Shown here: positions 21,355-31,122 of the stretch, one piece after another
Position numbering within the stretch: position 1 is the first letter of the stretch
Layout: each line of letters opens with the position of its first letter
DNA from: Porpolomopsis calyptriformis
Lineage: Eukaryota; Basidiomycota; Agaricomycetes; Agaricales; Hygrophoraceae
Direction: 5' to 3'
Length of the DNA: 64,000 bases
Assembly: GCA_951640195.1 (NCBI GenBank)
Contig: OX621164.1
Span: forward strand, 167,098 to 231,097
Position numbers and translations under genes: made by a program
The notes under the pieces: generated by a model
What the model saw: only the letters and a program-made list of their open reading frames with translations
Told to the model about the DNA's origin: nothing
The model's database searches: none

Positions 21355-21562
21355 TGTTGGACACTCTACATACTGAAACAAAGGTATTTCCTTATCTGGT
21401 ACACAAAGGTATTTACAGTATATATACATTGACACTGTAGCCACACCAAAGAACATGAGAGATTACACACCCAGAATCATATCATAGACCCATATACAGT
21501 CACTGTCAATACCTAGGACTATAACCTTGCTATGCAGTCCCACCCCCTTTGACTGCCTTACA
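21355..21562. repeat. 208-bp LTR-like insertion in the pogo transposase
   Basis: Begins TGTTGGACAC and ends GCCTTACA. Removing it joins FASTDILLL to SPTLCTEEALQ in frame, so it is an insertion. The flanks (AGGAG and ATAGT) are not a clear duplication. It is probably an old solo LTR or other short insertion. Confidence 0.55.
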
Positions 21563-21660
21563 ATAGTAATAATATATCAGTGCTTGCAAAGGTTTGGATG
21601 ATGTCCCAAGTGGCATTGGTGTCCCTAGTATTTGACTAGAGAGTAATTGCAGGGATTCAT

Positions 21661-21773
21661 TGATGAAGTTGGTTGGGTGAAAAATGTCAGATTAAGGAAA
21701 AATACTAAAGATTATGTAATCAACATATGCATACATTTGTATCAACTGAGTCGTGATTGTATATATCCCAACA
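21661..21773 (-). repeat. 3' LTR of copia
   Basis: 113 bp, TGATGAAG to CCCAACA on the + strand, matching 26022-26134. The adjacent purine tract (GATTGAGGGGGAG on minus) is the polypurine primer. Confidence 0.93.
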
Positions 21774-21780
21774 CTCCCCC

Positions 21781-24700
21781 TCAATCACAATGTAGTCCTA
21801 GCTTGTCGCGGAAGTAGATAAACTTTGGAGCTGGGAGGGCTTTCATGAAGATGTTGGCGATGTTTTCAGAGGTAGGTACATAGATGATTTCGACATCCTT
21901 GTTTGTTACCGATTCCCTGATAAAATGATATCGGATATCGATGTGCTTGGATCAAGCATGGAACTTGTTGTTCTTCAGGAGGGCAATCGCGCCTTGGTTA
22001 TCTGAGTAGAGGGTAGTCGGATTTGTGAATTTTGAGGTGAGTTCTCCCAAAAATTGTTGTACCCATAACAGTTCCTTTAGGGCATGGGTTTGCCCAATGT
22101 ACTCAGATTCCGTACTTGAGAGGGCCACGATAGGCTGCTTCTTTGAGCTCCATGTGACAGTCCCTTCTCCCATCCGCATCACATATCTGGATATTGAGTG
22201 TCTATCTGACTGGGATCCCCAGTTGGCATCAGTGTATATCACCGGGTCTGACCATTCACCCCCACCCAAGACCAGCCATAGGTCCTTCATTGAGTTGAGG
22301 TATATAATGAGGCATTTTAAGGCCTCCCAGTGTGCCATTCCTGGGTTTTTAACGAATTGGGCAAGCTGCCCAACTTGGAATATTGCATCCAGCTGGAATA
22401 TTATAACCGGCCAGAGAACATGACCTATAGCCTCGGCATAAGGTACATCCTGCATCTCACTTATCTGATGTAGTGTAGCAGGTGATTGATCTCCAGATAG
22501 CACCTGACCAGGCAGAGCTGGGAGATTTACGGGTTTGGCATCTGATACTCCAAACCTTGTTGCCATTGCCTCTATATAGGCTTGTTGGTTGATGGAGATG
22601 GTCCTCGTCGCTCTGTCCCTTCTTATCTTGAATCCTAGGAACCAGTGGATATCTCCCATATCCACAATCTCGAAGTGGGTTCGAAGTCCTCGTTTGAATC
22701 CATTTATGGCTCAAATAGATGACCTAGCAATGGCCATGTCATCTGTGGCTACAGCAACAATGACAGATTCGTGGGCATTGCATTTGAAGAATACGGAGTG
22801 GTCCATGCTCAATCGTTGGTATCCGAGCTTGTAGAACACTGCAGAAAGTGTTTCATACTATTTGTGGCCAGCCTGTTTTAGTCCATACATCGCTTTCAGG
22901 AGGTGGCAGACCTTCCCTTCCTCTCCAGGTTTCAGAACTCCTTTCGGAGGCCACATATAGACCTCCTCCTTCAGTGGGGCATTGAGGTAAGCACTCTTGA
23001 TATCTACCTGGTGGATTTCCCAGTCGAGTTGAGCAGCTAAAGAGAGGATGACTCAGACAGATGGCATCTTTGCAGCTGATGAGAACGTTTCCATGTAATT
23101 CACACCATACATTTGGCAGTGTCCACCAGCAACTATGCGAACCCAACGTGTATCTACAACGTCATCCGCATTCCGTTTCTCCTTCAATACTTCAGAACAT
23201 GGGATTACAGGTTTTCCAGGAGGTAGGTCAACAATCTCCCAAGTCCGGAGTTTCTGGAGTTGACCTATCTCATATTTCAGAGCAGCATCCCATGCCTTTC
23301 CATGTGGCCCCTCGAGTGCTTCAGTCATTGAGCATAGTTCCAAGCCCATGGATCCTGCTATCGCATAAAGCGGGTTAAGGGTTTCATTATCGGAATAGAA
23401 GTTGAGTGGGATTACTCCCCCTGGTTCATCACCACTCTCCAGACTGAGATCACAGATGAATGCCTCAGCATATGCTAGGGCAGCAGGTTCATAAACACCC
23501 CTTGCCATATCCCGGTAAGATCCCGGGGGTAAACATGTACGCATTCCGCATCCAAAGGTAGGCACCAATTCTGGGTTAAGTCCCCAGGTTTCTGGGATTT
23601 TCGGAGTTTCCAGAACAACTTCGGAATTGGGGGGTAGGTGTCTAGGTTCATCGGGATAGTGCTGGATGACTTTATTCTTCTCCCCTTCATCCAGGGTATC
23701 TTCAGGGATGATAATACCTTCACCCTGAAGCAGTTGTGAGTCTTCCAGGTTGAACACAACATCCTGTTCGATACTGATGGTGCGCTTATCAGGCTAGTAA
23801 ATCCGGAACCCTTTGCTCTTGGAATTGTATCCAACAAAGCAGGCTTTCCATGCACATTCATCAAGCTTTCCGGCATGCAAGTCTTTCACATATGCGGCAG
23901 CTTCAAACTCATGGATCCCACCCAGAAATGGTTTCCAGTCATGTACCATCTCATATGGGGTCTTTCCATTTAGTGCTTGGGTTTCAGTCCAGTTCTCTAG
24001 CCACACACAGTGGTGCATAGCTTTGGCCTAAAGGGATCGTGGTAATCCCGATGCAAAAAGGAGGGCATGGGCGTGTTCAGCATGGGTACGCATACCACGT
24101 TTGGAGACTCCATCCTGTTGAGGAGAGTCATGGATGGTAAGTTCACGTTTCATCCCTTTCATAGTGAGGTGGTGATCGAAGTCATTACTCAGGAATTCTC
24201 CCCCTCGATCACACCGGAGGTATTTGATCTGGGCACTATTCTGTTGAGTATTAATGGCTACCTCGTCCTTCTTGTAGGCATCGAGAGTTTCACTTTTCTT
24301 TGTGAGGAAGTAGACTTGCATCTCACAGGAGTGGTCATCTTTCCGGAAGGCAGCATAGTGCTTCCCACCTAGGCTAGATGTCAAAGCAGGTCCCCAGAGA
24401 TCCCAATGGACTCGTTCACCATATTGTGTCACTCAGGTAAGTGACTCTTTGCCTTTACGCATGGCTCACAAAATTCTTCCTTAGACAATGGGTCAATCTC
24501 GATACCCAATATCATTCTGTTCGATACCATACGCTTTACTGTCAACACAGCAATATGGCCCAACTTCTGGTGGGCCTCTATCAGCGTCATCTTGGTAGTC
24601 ACGGCATTCACGTGATCACACTGGGTTTCAGTTCCAGCTGTAATCCTATATAACCCTTGGAATCATGGGATCTTCACTATCACATGTCCACAAGGGTGAG

Positions 24701-25999
24701 TAACAATTGCGTGGTCTTTTCCGAAGACCACAGACTTGGCAGCTTGAGCTAGTCAGCTGACAGAAACAAGTGTGAAGGCTAAATCTGGTGCATACACACA
24801 GTCCTTTAACATCACTGACGATGATGAACTGCTATTAGGTAGCTCAATCCTTACATCTCTAGTTCCGATTGCCTTGAATGTCCTTCCATTAGCGGTTTTG
24901 ATTTCGCGGTCAATCGGTACGTAGTTTTCAAACCTTGCCCTATCCAGGCAAAAGTGATGACTGGCGCCACTATCAAGGATTGTATCGTGACCCAATCTAT
25001 CCAACCCAAGGTTAGATACGATGGCTTTAAAGTCTGAGGTGCATGTGAATACGAACAAGTCATCGTTTTCTGATACTTTCACTACATTAGCTGCCTCAAG
25101 TTTCTTTTTCACCTTCAGTTGATAGGGACCTTGCCCCTCCATGCTGCCTCCTGGGGCATACCACGTTACCTTCAGGTGACCGACTTTTTAGCAGTTATAG
25201 CAAGTTTTAGTTGTTGCAGACTTCTTTTCCATACATTTCAATCCAGATCCTCAGGCACCTTGCGAGGCAAACATCACCACCTCAGCTACCCTTTCTTGCC
25301 TGCTGGCAATCAAGCGGTGTTCCGCTTCCTGATAAAAATTGACGCTAGGTCATCAGGCTGGATAGACTTTCTAGTGACCTTCATGGTGGTTTCAACCATC
25401 TGCACAGTGGCACGGTAAACCTCCGGTATCAACACAATCATTATATTGACCTGTATCAGGTCAGAAACAGGTGAGCTAGTCACCCTCAGATACTCCACCC
25501 GCTCTGTCATCTTAGCCAGATGAGCCTTCAGCTTGGTAAGATGTATCTTTGGGTCCAGAGATAATGCGCATCTCATGTTCTGTAGTGCATTAAGCACATT
25601 GACCTGGTGAAGAACACTTTTCATGGTTGCATCTGCTTTAATCATATCCCACATGTCCTTGGCAGTGGTAAGCTTCATGATCTTTTGTGACAAACGAGGT
25701 GAGACTGTCGAGAGGAGTATATGTTGAGCAAGATACTCTCACTGATCAAAGTTAAGCATTTTCTTCTCTCTAGTTTCAATTTGTTCATCAGTGGCATCTT
25801 TGCCATTGTACTGGGGAACACCATTAAGCTCAACCAGGTCCACTGGTTGTTTGGATTGTCCATTCAAGTGGGGTACAAGGCCTTTTGAGCCTATCGCTCA
25901 CATGGCCCTTGGCTCGTAATCCACCCAGTTAGAGCTGTCATCTCGAAGTTTTGGAATAACCAAGGATTGGGAATTGGAGGTGAGTATAGAATCAGACAT
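21781..25999 (-). pseudogene. Copia Gag-Pol polyprotein, broken
   Basis: A single long frame from MSDSILTSNS (ATG at 25999) to a stop at 21781-21783, with many stops. Domains: a gag stretch around 25690-25310 with a degraded zinc knuckle; the protease with TILDSGASHHFC near 24970; the GAG-pre-integrase HQKLGHIAV with paired Cys (FCEPCVKAKSH) near 24560-24440; the integrase core HWDLWGPAL near 24400; RT remnants (DTRWVRIVAGGH, NYMETFSS) near 23150-23080; and the RT connection plus RNase H at 22665-21950 (VIYTDANWGSQSD, ALSSTESEYI). It is inactive. Confidence 0.9.
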
Positions 26000-26009
26000 T
26001 GGTGAACCA

Positions 26010-26021
26010 GGGCTCATAACC
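26010..26021 (-). other. Copia primer binding site, half-tRNA (initiator Met) type
   Basis: The minus strand next to the 5' LTR reads GGTTATGAGCCC. This is complementary to the anticodon stem-loop of initiator tRNA-Met (GGGCTCATAACC), the arrangement known for Drosophila copia, which uses a cleaved tRNA half. The anticodon CAT is included. Confidence 0.7.
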
Positions 26022-26134
26022 TGATAAAGTTGGTCAGGTGAAAAATGTCAGATTAAGGAAAAATACTAAAGATTATGTAATCAACATACACATACATTTG
26101 TATCAACTGAGTTGTGATTGTATATATCCCAACA
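26022..26134 (-). repeat. 5' LTR of copia
   Basis: 113 bp, TGATAAAG to CCCAACA on the + strand, followed by the TTCAT duplication. Confidence 0.93.
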
Positions 26135-27324
26135 TTCATAGGGTGAGTGGTGCTTGCTGTATACTAGTGTGGTCCTAGCAATGCTCAATGGTTGCAGTGC
26201 TGATAGCTTGCCAGGCTTCTTTCACTATCAGCATTGCTTCCAGTAGATTGATTTTGTAGATGTCTCACTCACCAGCATCATTAAGATCAAGAGCACAATG
26301 GCAAAAAGCCTTTTGGTGATGTGCTTTGAAGTACCAAATAATCCTAGCATCTAATGGTTGAATAAACAATGTTAAATTAGGGCTGAAGAACTCAAGCTAA
26401 ATATTGGTAGGCTGATAGGCAAATGGATGCCCTGAGAAGTTGTCCACTGTTAAGCACACTTTGTGGTTCTGCTCATGCATCTTCAAATCAAATGCTTTAA
26501 CCTATCTGTTTATTTTTAGTAAGATATTTATCAAGCATGCAAACATTGTGACACTCACTCCTTAAACAATTCTGCTGTCATCCAAGCCTTCTTGTTGTTC
26601 TGATAATAAAACCCATAATCAGCAGGGGTCCTCTTGAAACATTGTAGCTGCTTGGATTTTCCAATAAAAATAACAGCATCCTCTCACTACCATCAGCATT
26701 ATAGGCTAAGCTAACAGTGATTTGGAATTTGCTTCTCTTCTTCCTGCTTATCTGTTTTGTTGATAGGCCATAGTTAGGAGGTGGAAATGCAAACAGGCCT
26801 GATTTGTCAAAATTCCATTAGTTTCTTTTAGAAAATGGTGCAAGAATTTCTTGCATGTACTTTTACTCATCCTCAACAGCAGCAAGATCAACTGACCCTA
26901 CCTCACCATGCTGCCTGTATTCCTTGATCTCATACCTGTGATTGTGTGTTCAATCAATCCTATGAATATCCTTGGTGAAATTTAGTACTTATGTTTTACA
27001 GAAGGAAGCTACCCAGCCATCAGCAATCATATATTCTTCTTTTGGCACATTCAACTCCTTCTCAAACTGCTTCCACTTTGCAACCAGCATTAGGCTATTC
27101 ACCATCTCCCCCTTCCCTTCCATAGACCTCATCCAAAGGACTAGGGCTCTTTCCACATCAGGCTATGTCACAATACAAGGGTGCTTTGATAAGAGTGCTG
27201 TTGGATTAGACTGGACCTGAGCATCAAGCTCTCCTTGGCTCTTGAGTTTGTGTGATAGGGATGATTGTGTGAAGACTAAGGCACCATCAGATTTAGACCT
27301 AAAGTGCTCAACGATAGCCTTCTG

Positions 27325-27590
27325 TATGAGGGACCAAACTGGATAAAAATCAAAAATTGTCAATTTGACAAGTCTGAATTACCAAAAAAGGCAGTATCCT
27401 GCAGGATCCTACACTCTCCTGCACTCTCCTGCAGGATCCTACACTCTCCTGCACTCTCCTGCAGGATCCTTCACCTTTCCTGCAGGATCCTGCACCTTTC
27501 CTGCACTCTCCTGCAGGATACTGCCTTTTTTGGTAATTCAGACTTGTTAAATTGACAAATTTTGATTTTTGTCCAGTTTGGTCCCTCATA
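27325..27590. mobile_element. Foldback MITE in the pogo transposase
   Basis: Long near-perfect terminal inverted repeats of about 80 bp run inward from TATGAGGGACCAAACTGG and its complement. They enclose a tandem array built from CCTGCAGGATCCT and ACTCTCCTGC units. The flanks CCTTCTG on both sides (7 bp) look like a target duplication; alternatively TA is the duplication, as for Tc1/mariner types. Both readings keep the host transposase in frame. Small ORFs inside merely translate the repeats. Confidence 0.85.
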
Positions 27591-27874
27591 CCTTCTGGCT
27601 CATTGCTGGGTGGTTATTGATGAAACTGAGGACAGTTATCTAGTCATGAAGGGTGAGGTTATCTTGCATTTTAGTTGTTATGGGTTTCACTAAGGTTTGG
27701 GGTGCATCCTGCACCCATTTTGCCTTGGGTCCAGGTTTGCATGAATATGGGGCAGGTTTTTCGCGAGGCTTGTGTGTGTGCTCAGGCATGTGGGAATTTG
27801 TTTTGCCTCACCATGTGCTTCATTTATAGCCTAAGCTATGTTTATTCCATACCACAGATGGCTGGTCCACCTAT

Positions 27875-28015
27875 CTCATAATGCATAATTTGTACCTTAT
27901 GCCTATGAATTATGCATTATGTATATGATGTGCATTTCTCCTGCACCCCATGTTGGTTCCTAGCCAAAGGCTATGCATTATAAGATTTATGCATTAATAG
28001 GTTATGCATTATGAG
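27875..28015. repeat. Short inverted-repeat sequence at the pogo right end
   Basis: Begins CTCATAATGCATAA and ends with its exact complement, 141 bp apart. It could be a separate tiny MITE or the terminal structure of the pogo element. There is no clear flanking duplication. Confidence 0.5.
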
Positions 28016-28254
28016 TTCCGAGCAACGGAGCGGACTCATCAAAAACACAAACAAAACACGCTGGCAATTGCCGGTTGGTCGAAAACTGGCTTCACATTAA
28101 CAGGGTGGAAGAACCCTTGCAAGCAAGGGGATGTATCAAAGTCAATGAGAAGCGGTAAACGGATCTCCACACTTCCTTGTGACTTTCTGGACCTGTAAAC
28201 TGAGCAGAAGACACAGCGAATAAACGTGTTGGCAGACACATTTTGATTCCGATC

Positions 28255-29588
28255 ATGGCAAATGCTCGATGGAACTGTTCCATCTCCCTCCAGGATTGCG
28301 GGGCTCATAACGCCAACTTCACCAATTCAACCAGAATTTTATTTACCACATCTAGCTGCGTCCCGAATGAACCGTGGTATGTGAATGATTTAGGCGCTTG
28401 CGGTTGGGTTGGCGCCCCATGCGACAGTAATTTGGATGGCAGCAACTGCAGTTCGCGTTTTTTCGTTTCGGGTGACTTTCACATCGAAGCTGATAAGTCT
28501 ATTCTAGACTCGGGGCTGTCAGAAACATGCGTTAATGGTCTTTGTAGGTACGCAAGCCAGTTTCGCGAAAAACCTGACCCATCGTTGATTTGATCTAGAG
28601 GTGGACTGGGCGACAACTGTACATTGACAACTGGTGGTTGTAATGGTACGCAACGAGCGCAATGCGATCAACCCTTTGCCAATATAGCCATCTCAACAAA
28701 CAGGCGACATACATTGTGGACTGGATAACAAATGCGGAGGAGGAGACGCAGAAATCCGGATTGAAAACCGTACAATTTCACACAACACGACAGATGTTGT
28801 GGGACCGCGTTGCCTCAGTGGTGAGTAGTTGTCGAGCAACAGTTCTGTCAGGTTCAAACAAACAATAGGTTCTTCATATCTCGCTGAAGATCACCTCTAT
28901 CGTTGCCTTCTACAACTCCAGCCTACTTTTGCCACACTACCACCATTCAGTATTAACATCCCAACGGAGACTTATGTGCCATTCGCACCGTCGGAAACTT
29001 ATGTGCCATCATTCAGTGCTTATATTCCACCAGCCCCCAGCTTTTCCTTTCTATCAATTCCTGCTCCACAACGTCAACCGCCCATTGGAGGTGTTCTTGG
29101 TGGGGTGCTTGGCGGTGCTTTTATTTTATTCGGTGCCGTTAAAATCCGCCGGCGATTGCAACGCCATCCCCCACCACCACTGGAAGGTGAATCATGTACA
29201 CGAACCTTTCGTTCATTGTCTTATCGTGGCCCCAAGTGCCTCCTGTCCTGATTGAAACAGCAGAGATACAAGAGCCCCTCTCTTTACCCGCTGACAGTCA
29301 ACGCGACATGGCCCAGGTACATAAACTCTGACCTTTACCTACCCTCCGACTAACTCGCCTGGATAGACACCCATCGTCCTTCCCTGGCACAGCCCTGATG
29401 AGCCGGCATCACAATCTACTTTATTGCCGTCACCATCAGCCCAACCACCGCCACCAACGACTGCACACGAGGCTCCCTTCCCAGAATCTGATATACCGCA
29501 AGAGGGGCAGTTACAAACCCTATCCCTTGCCGCAATATCTGAAGCATCCTTGCCTTCTGACCCCCCTCCACCGTATACAGTGGAATGA
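28255..29588 (+). CDS. Single-pass membrane protein, Cys-rich ectodomain, PPPY tail, 6 exons
   Basis: Exons are 28255-28547, 28599-28645, 28704-28820, 28869-29186, 29237-29316 and 29367-29588. Introns are 48-58 bp with GT...AG ends, and the exon total is 1077 nt, an exact 358-codon frame. The N-terminal half is rich in Cys and N-glycosylation sites and resembles a secreted or cell-wall-facing domain. A Pro/Ser-rich stalk follows, then one membrane segment (GGVLGGVLGGAFILFGAV) followed by basic KIRRRLQR, and a Pro-rich cytosolic tail ending DPPPPYTVE, a PPxY motif as bound by WW domains. No signal peptide precedes the chosen ATG, so a first exon may be missed or was lost when the pogo element landed about 240 bp upstream. 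I do not recognise the family. Confidence 0.7.
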
Positions 29589-30342
29589 ACCATGTGCTCG
29601 ATTCACCACATTGTGCGTCCCGAAGAAATATTTTTGGAGGGACCAGAGCGCCTTGAAGAGAAATGACAGCCGAGTAATCAAACCAAAGAGTCATCAGGTG
29701 CCTGTGCCCCCACATTAACGAGCGACCGGTAAAACGTCTTTCCATCCACTTACGACAAGGAACGCACTAACCAAGCACCCTCTATGGCGCCAAATCGCTG
29801 GGCTGTCGATGGAATATTAGGTTTCGGGATACAGCACGTATCGACCGCTGGTTACGGCCGGAGGAGGATCGAAAAACCCTCGATCGCCCGGTCCCCGTCT
29901 CTGGGCCAGAACGGAACTAGAGTGGTGCCTTGCGGGTTTGGTTAGAAGGTTGCGTTGATTGGTTCCGATCTTGGGTCTCATTTTTGTTGACTGTGGATGT
30001 TGCAGAAGCTCTTGAGTAGGGCAAGCCGAAGATGTGAACAAGTGAAAAACAACAATCGATTTGCGTCTTCGATGTCTGGTTTATCGTGCCTAACTATCTG
30101 TCCAAGTTTCAATGCGATGGTCGCTACATTCATACATCAATTCTGACACATACATTTTCATTCTTTGACCCGGACTGAAGCCGAAGAATGGTTACATCCG
30201 CAGAGTGATCAAGTCACACATACCGTGAGAGGTTGGCCAATCAGTGACGTCGGAGGGGTAATCAGGCATTGACGAAATGCGTGATGGTGTGTTCGTATCT
30301 CACCGTGCTTACACCTCCCTCCGGTAGGGTCACAGGTCACCT
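29589..30342. other. Intergenic stretch, no supported gene
   Basis: Short ORFs exist on both strands, but none shows a domain, clean introns or a repeat relationship. It probably holds the 3' ends of the flanking genes and spacer. Confidence 0.5.
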
Positions 30343-30880
30343 TTAAAAAGCACGAGTCCGAAGAGAACGAATGATTTTGATCTGATGCAGAAAACCTGAT
30401 TCCATTGGGCTGTCAAACCGCTTGGCGCTCGTCGTCTGTTTACTGCTCAGGTTCGGACGTGTCCCTTGTATTGTCTGATCTGATTCTGTCACTGTCTGTA
30501 TTATCAGTGTACAAGGTACTGAATTACGGATCCGACTTCCATTCACTTGAAACTTGACAAGGATAAATTTAAACACATCCCACTGCAATCCGCACGGGGT
30601 TGGCTTGGGAAGCATATGGCCACCACCATTCGCCGGGTTTTTGATCTGTTCCAGGAATGGAGAGTTCTGCTCGCCGTCCGTCCCGCCCAGGGGAATCATT
30701 GACACAGGAACGGTCATCAGGGCCTGTCCAACTGCCTGGGTGCCTTCCGGGTGTTGCGAGCGATGTGTCAGGCGGAAGGAGTAGTGAGTTGCACGCTGTC
30801 GTGGAGAGCGGGCATAAGGTCGAGTTGCAGGGAAGACGGTGGTGATGATGCGGTCGGAGAAGAGAAATCAGTCGTTGTTT
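30343..30880 (-). CDS. Hypothetical protein, minus strand, partial model
   Basis: A minus frame reads KTTTDFSSPTASS, DLMPALHDS, then after a probable 59-bp intron (30736-30794, GTGCAA...CACCCAG) AVGQALMTVPVSMIPLGG, PFLEQIKNPANGGGH and LQWDVFKFILVKFQVNGS. It stays open to 30343. Phase is kept across the intron and the composition looks coding. The 5' end (a homopolymer-rich stretch near 30885) and the 3' end are uncertain. It is divergent from the G-alpha gene at 31123. I do not recognise the family. Confidence 0.45.
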
Positions 30881-31122
30881 TTTTTTTCTGTGCAAAAGCT
30901 ATTCTAAAGGGGGAAAGATACGTACTGATTTGTATATTTTTTGTTATCAAAGCCTACCGTCCCGAGTGAAGAGATCATGTTCTTTTTTCTGTTGTCACTA
31001 TATTCTCCCTTGTCAATCAGCTTTATCATTCACATCCATACCTCGTAGAGGTACCGAAGATACCCTCACTCCTCCTCCCCCTGTACATAACCAACCGACC
31101 TTGCACATATCCTTCCTCAATA

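Larger units (their letters stand above)
21661..26134 (-). mobile_element. Ty1/copia LTR retrotransposon (decayed)
   Basis: The 113-bp LTRs (21661-21773 and 26022-26134) are flanked by TTCAT (21656-21660 and 26135-26139). Minus-strand order is gag, protease, GAG-pre-integrase, integrase, RT, RNase H, the copia order. A purine tract abuts the 3' LTR and a tRNA-type primer site abuts the 5' LTR. The LTRs differ at about 6 of 113 positions, all transitions. Removing it rejoins the pogo transposase frame (SIQQAPLTL-x-IPAITL). Confidence 0.95.
20993..27669 (-). pseudogene. Pogo-like transposase (HTH, Tc5-type DNA binding, DDE), broken
   Basis: On the minus strand it starts MQDNLTLHD at 27669. The helix-turn-helix reads FINNHPAMSQ, then after the MITE VEHFRSKSDGALVFTQSSLS. 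The Tc5-type domain has KGEMVNSLMLVAKWKQFEKE (about 27115-27060). The catalytic core contains WNFDKSGLF near 26815, VDNFSGHPFAY near 26440 and IIWYFKAHHQKAF near 26320. After copia the frame continues with TWDIIQTFASTD. After the 208-bp insertion it continues ILLLSPTLCTEEALQACLGD and RPALAVVMAAEDNIEIAL, ending near 20993. This matches the DDE-domain proteins common in Agaricomycetes. Stops and the three insertions make it non-functional. Confidence 0.85.
20595..28015 (-). mobile_element. Pogo/CENP-B-type DDE DNA transposon with nested insertions
   Basis: CTCATAATGCATA at 20595-20607 and its reverse complement at 28003-28015 are candidate terminal inverted repeats. Related sub-terminal sequence (ATTATAAGATTTAT) occurs at both ends. 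Between them lies one minus-strand transposase interrupted by a copia element, a 208-bp LTR-like insertion and a MITE. I could not see a clean TA duplication, so the outer ends are approximate. The right end lies about 240 bp upstream of the membrane-protein gene at 28255. Confidence 0.7.

Noticed and set aside
27304..27589. Three short ORFs of repeating CRILHSP / PAGSYTLL / GSCRRVQES units
   Set aside because: They only translate the tandem core of the MITE in different frames.
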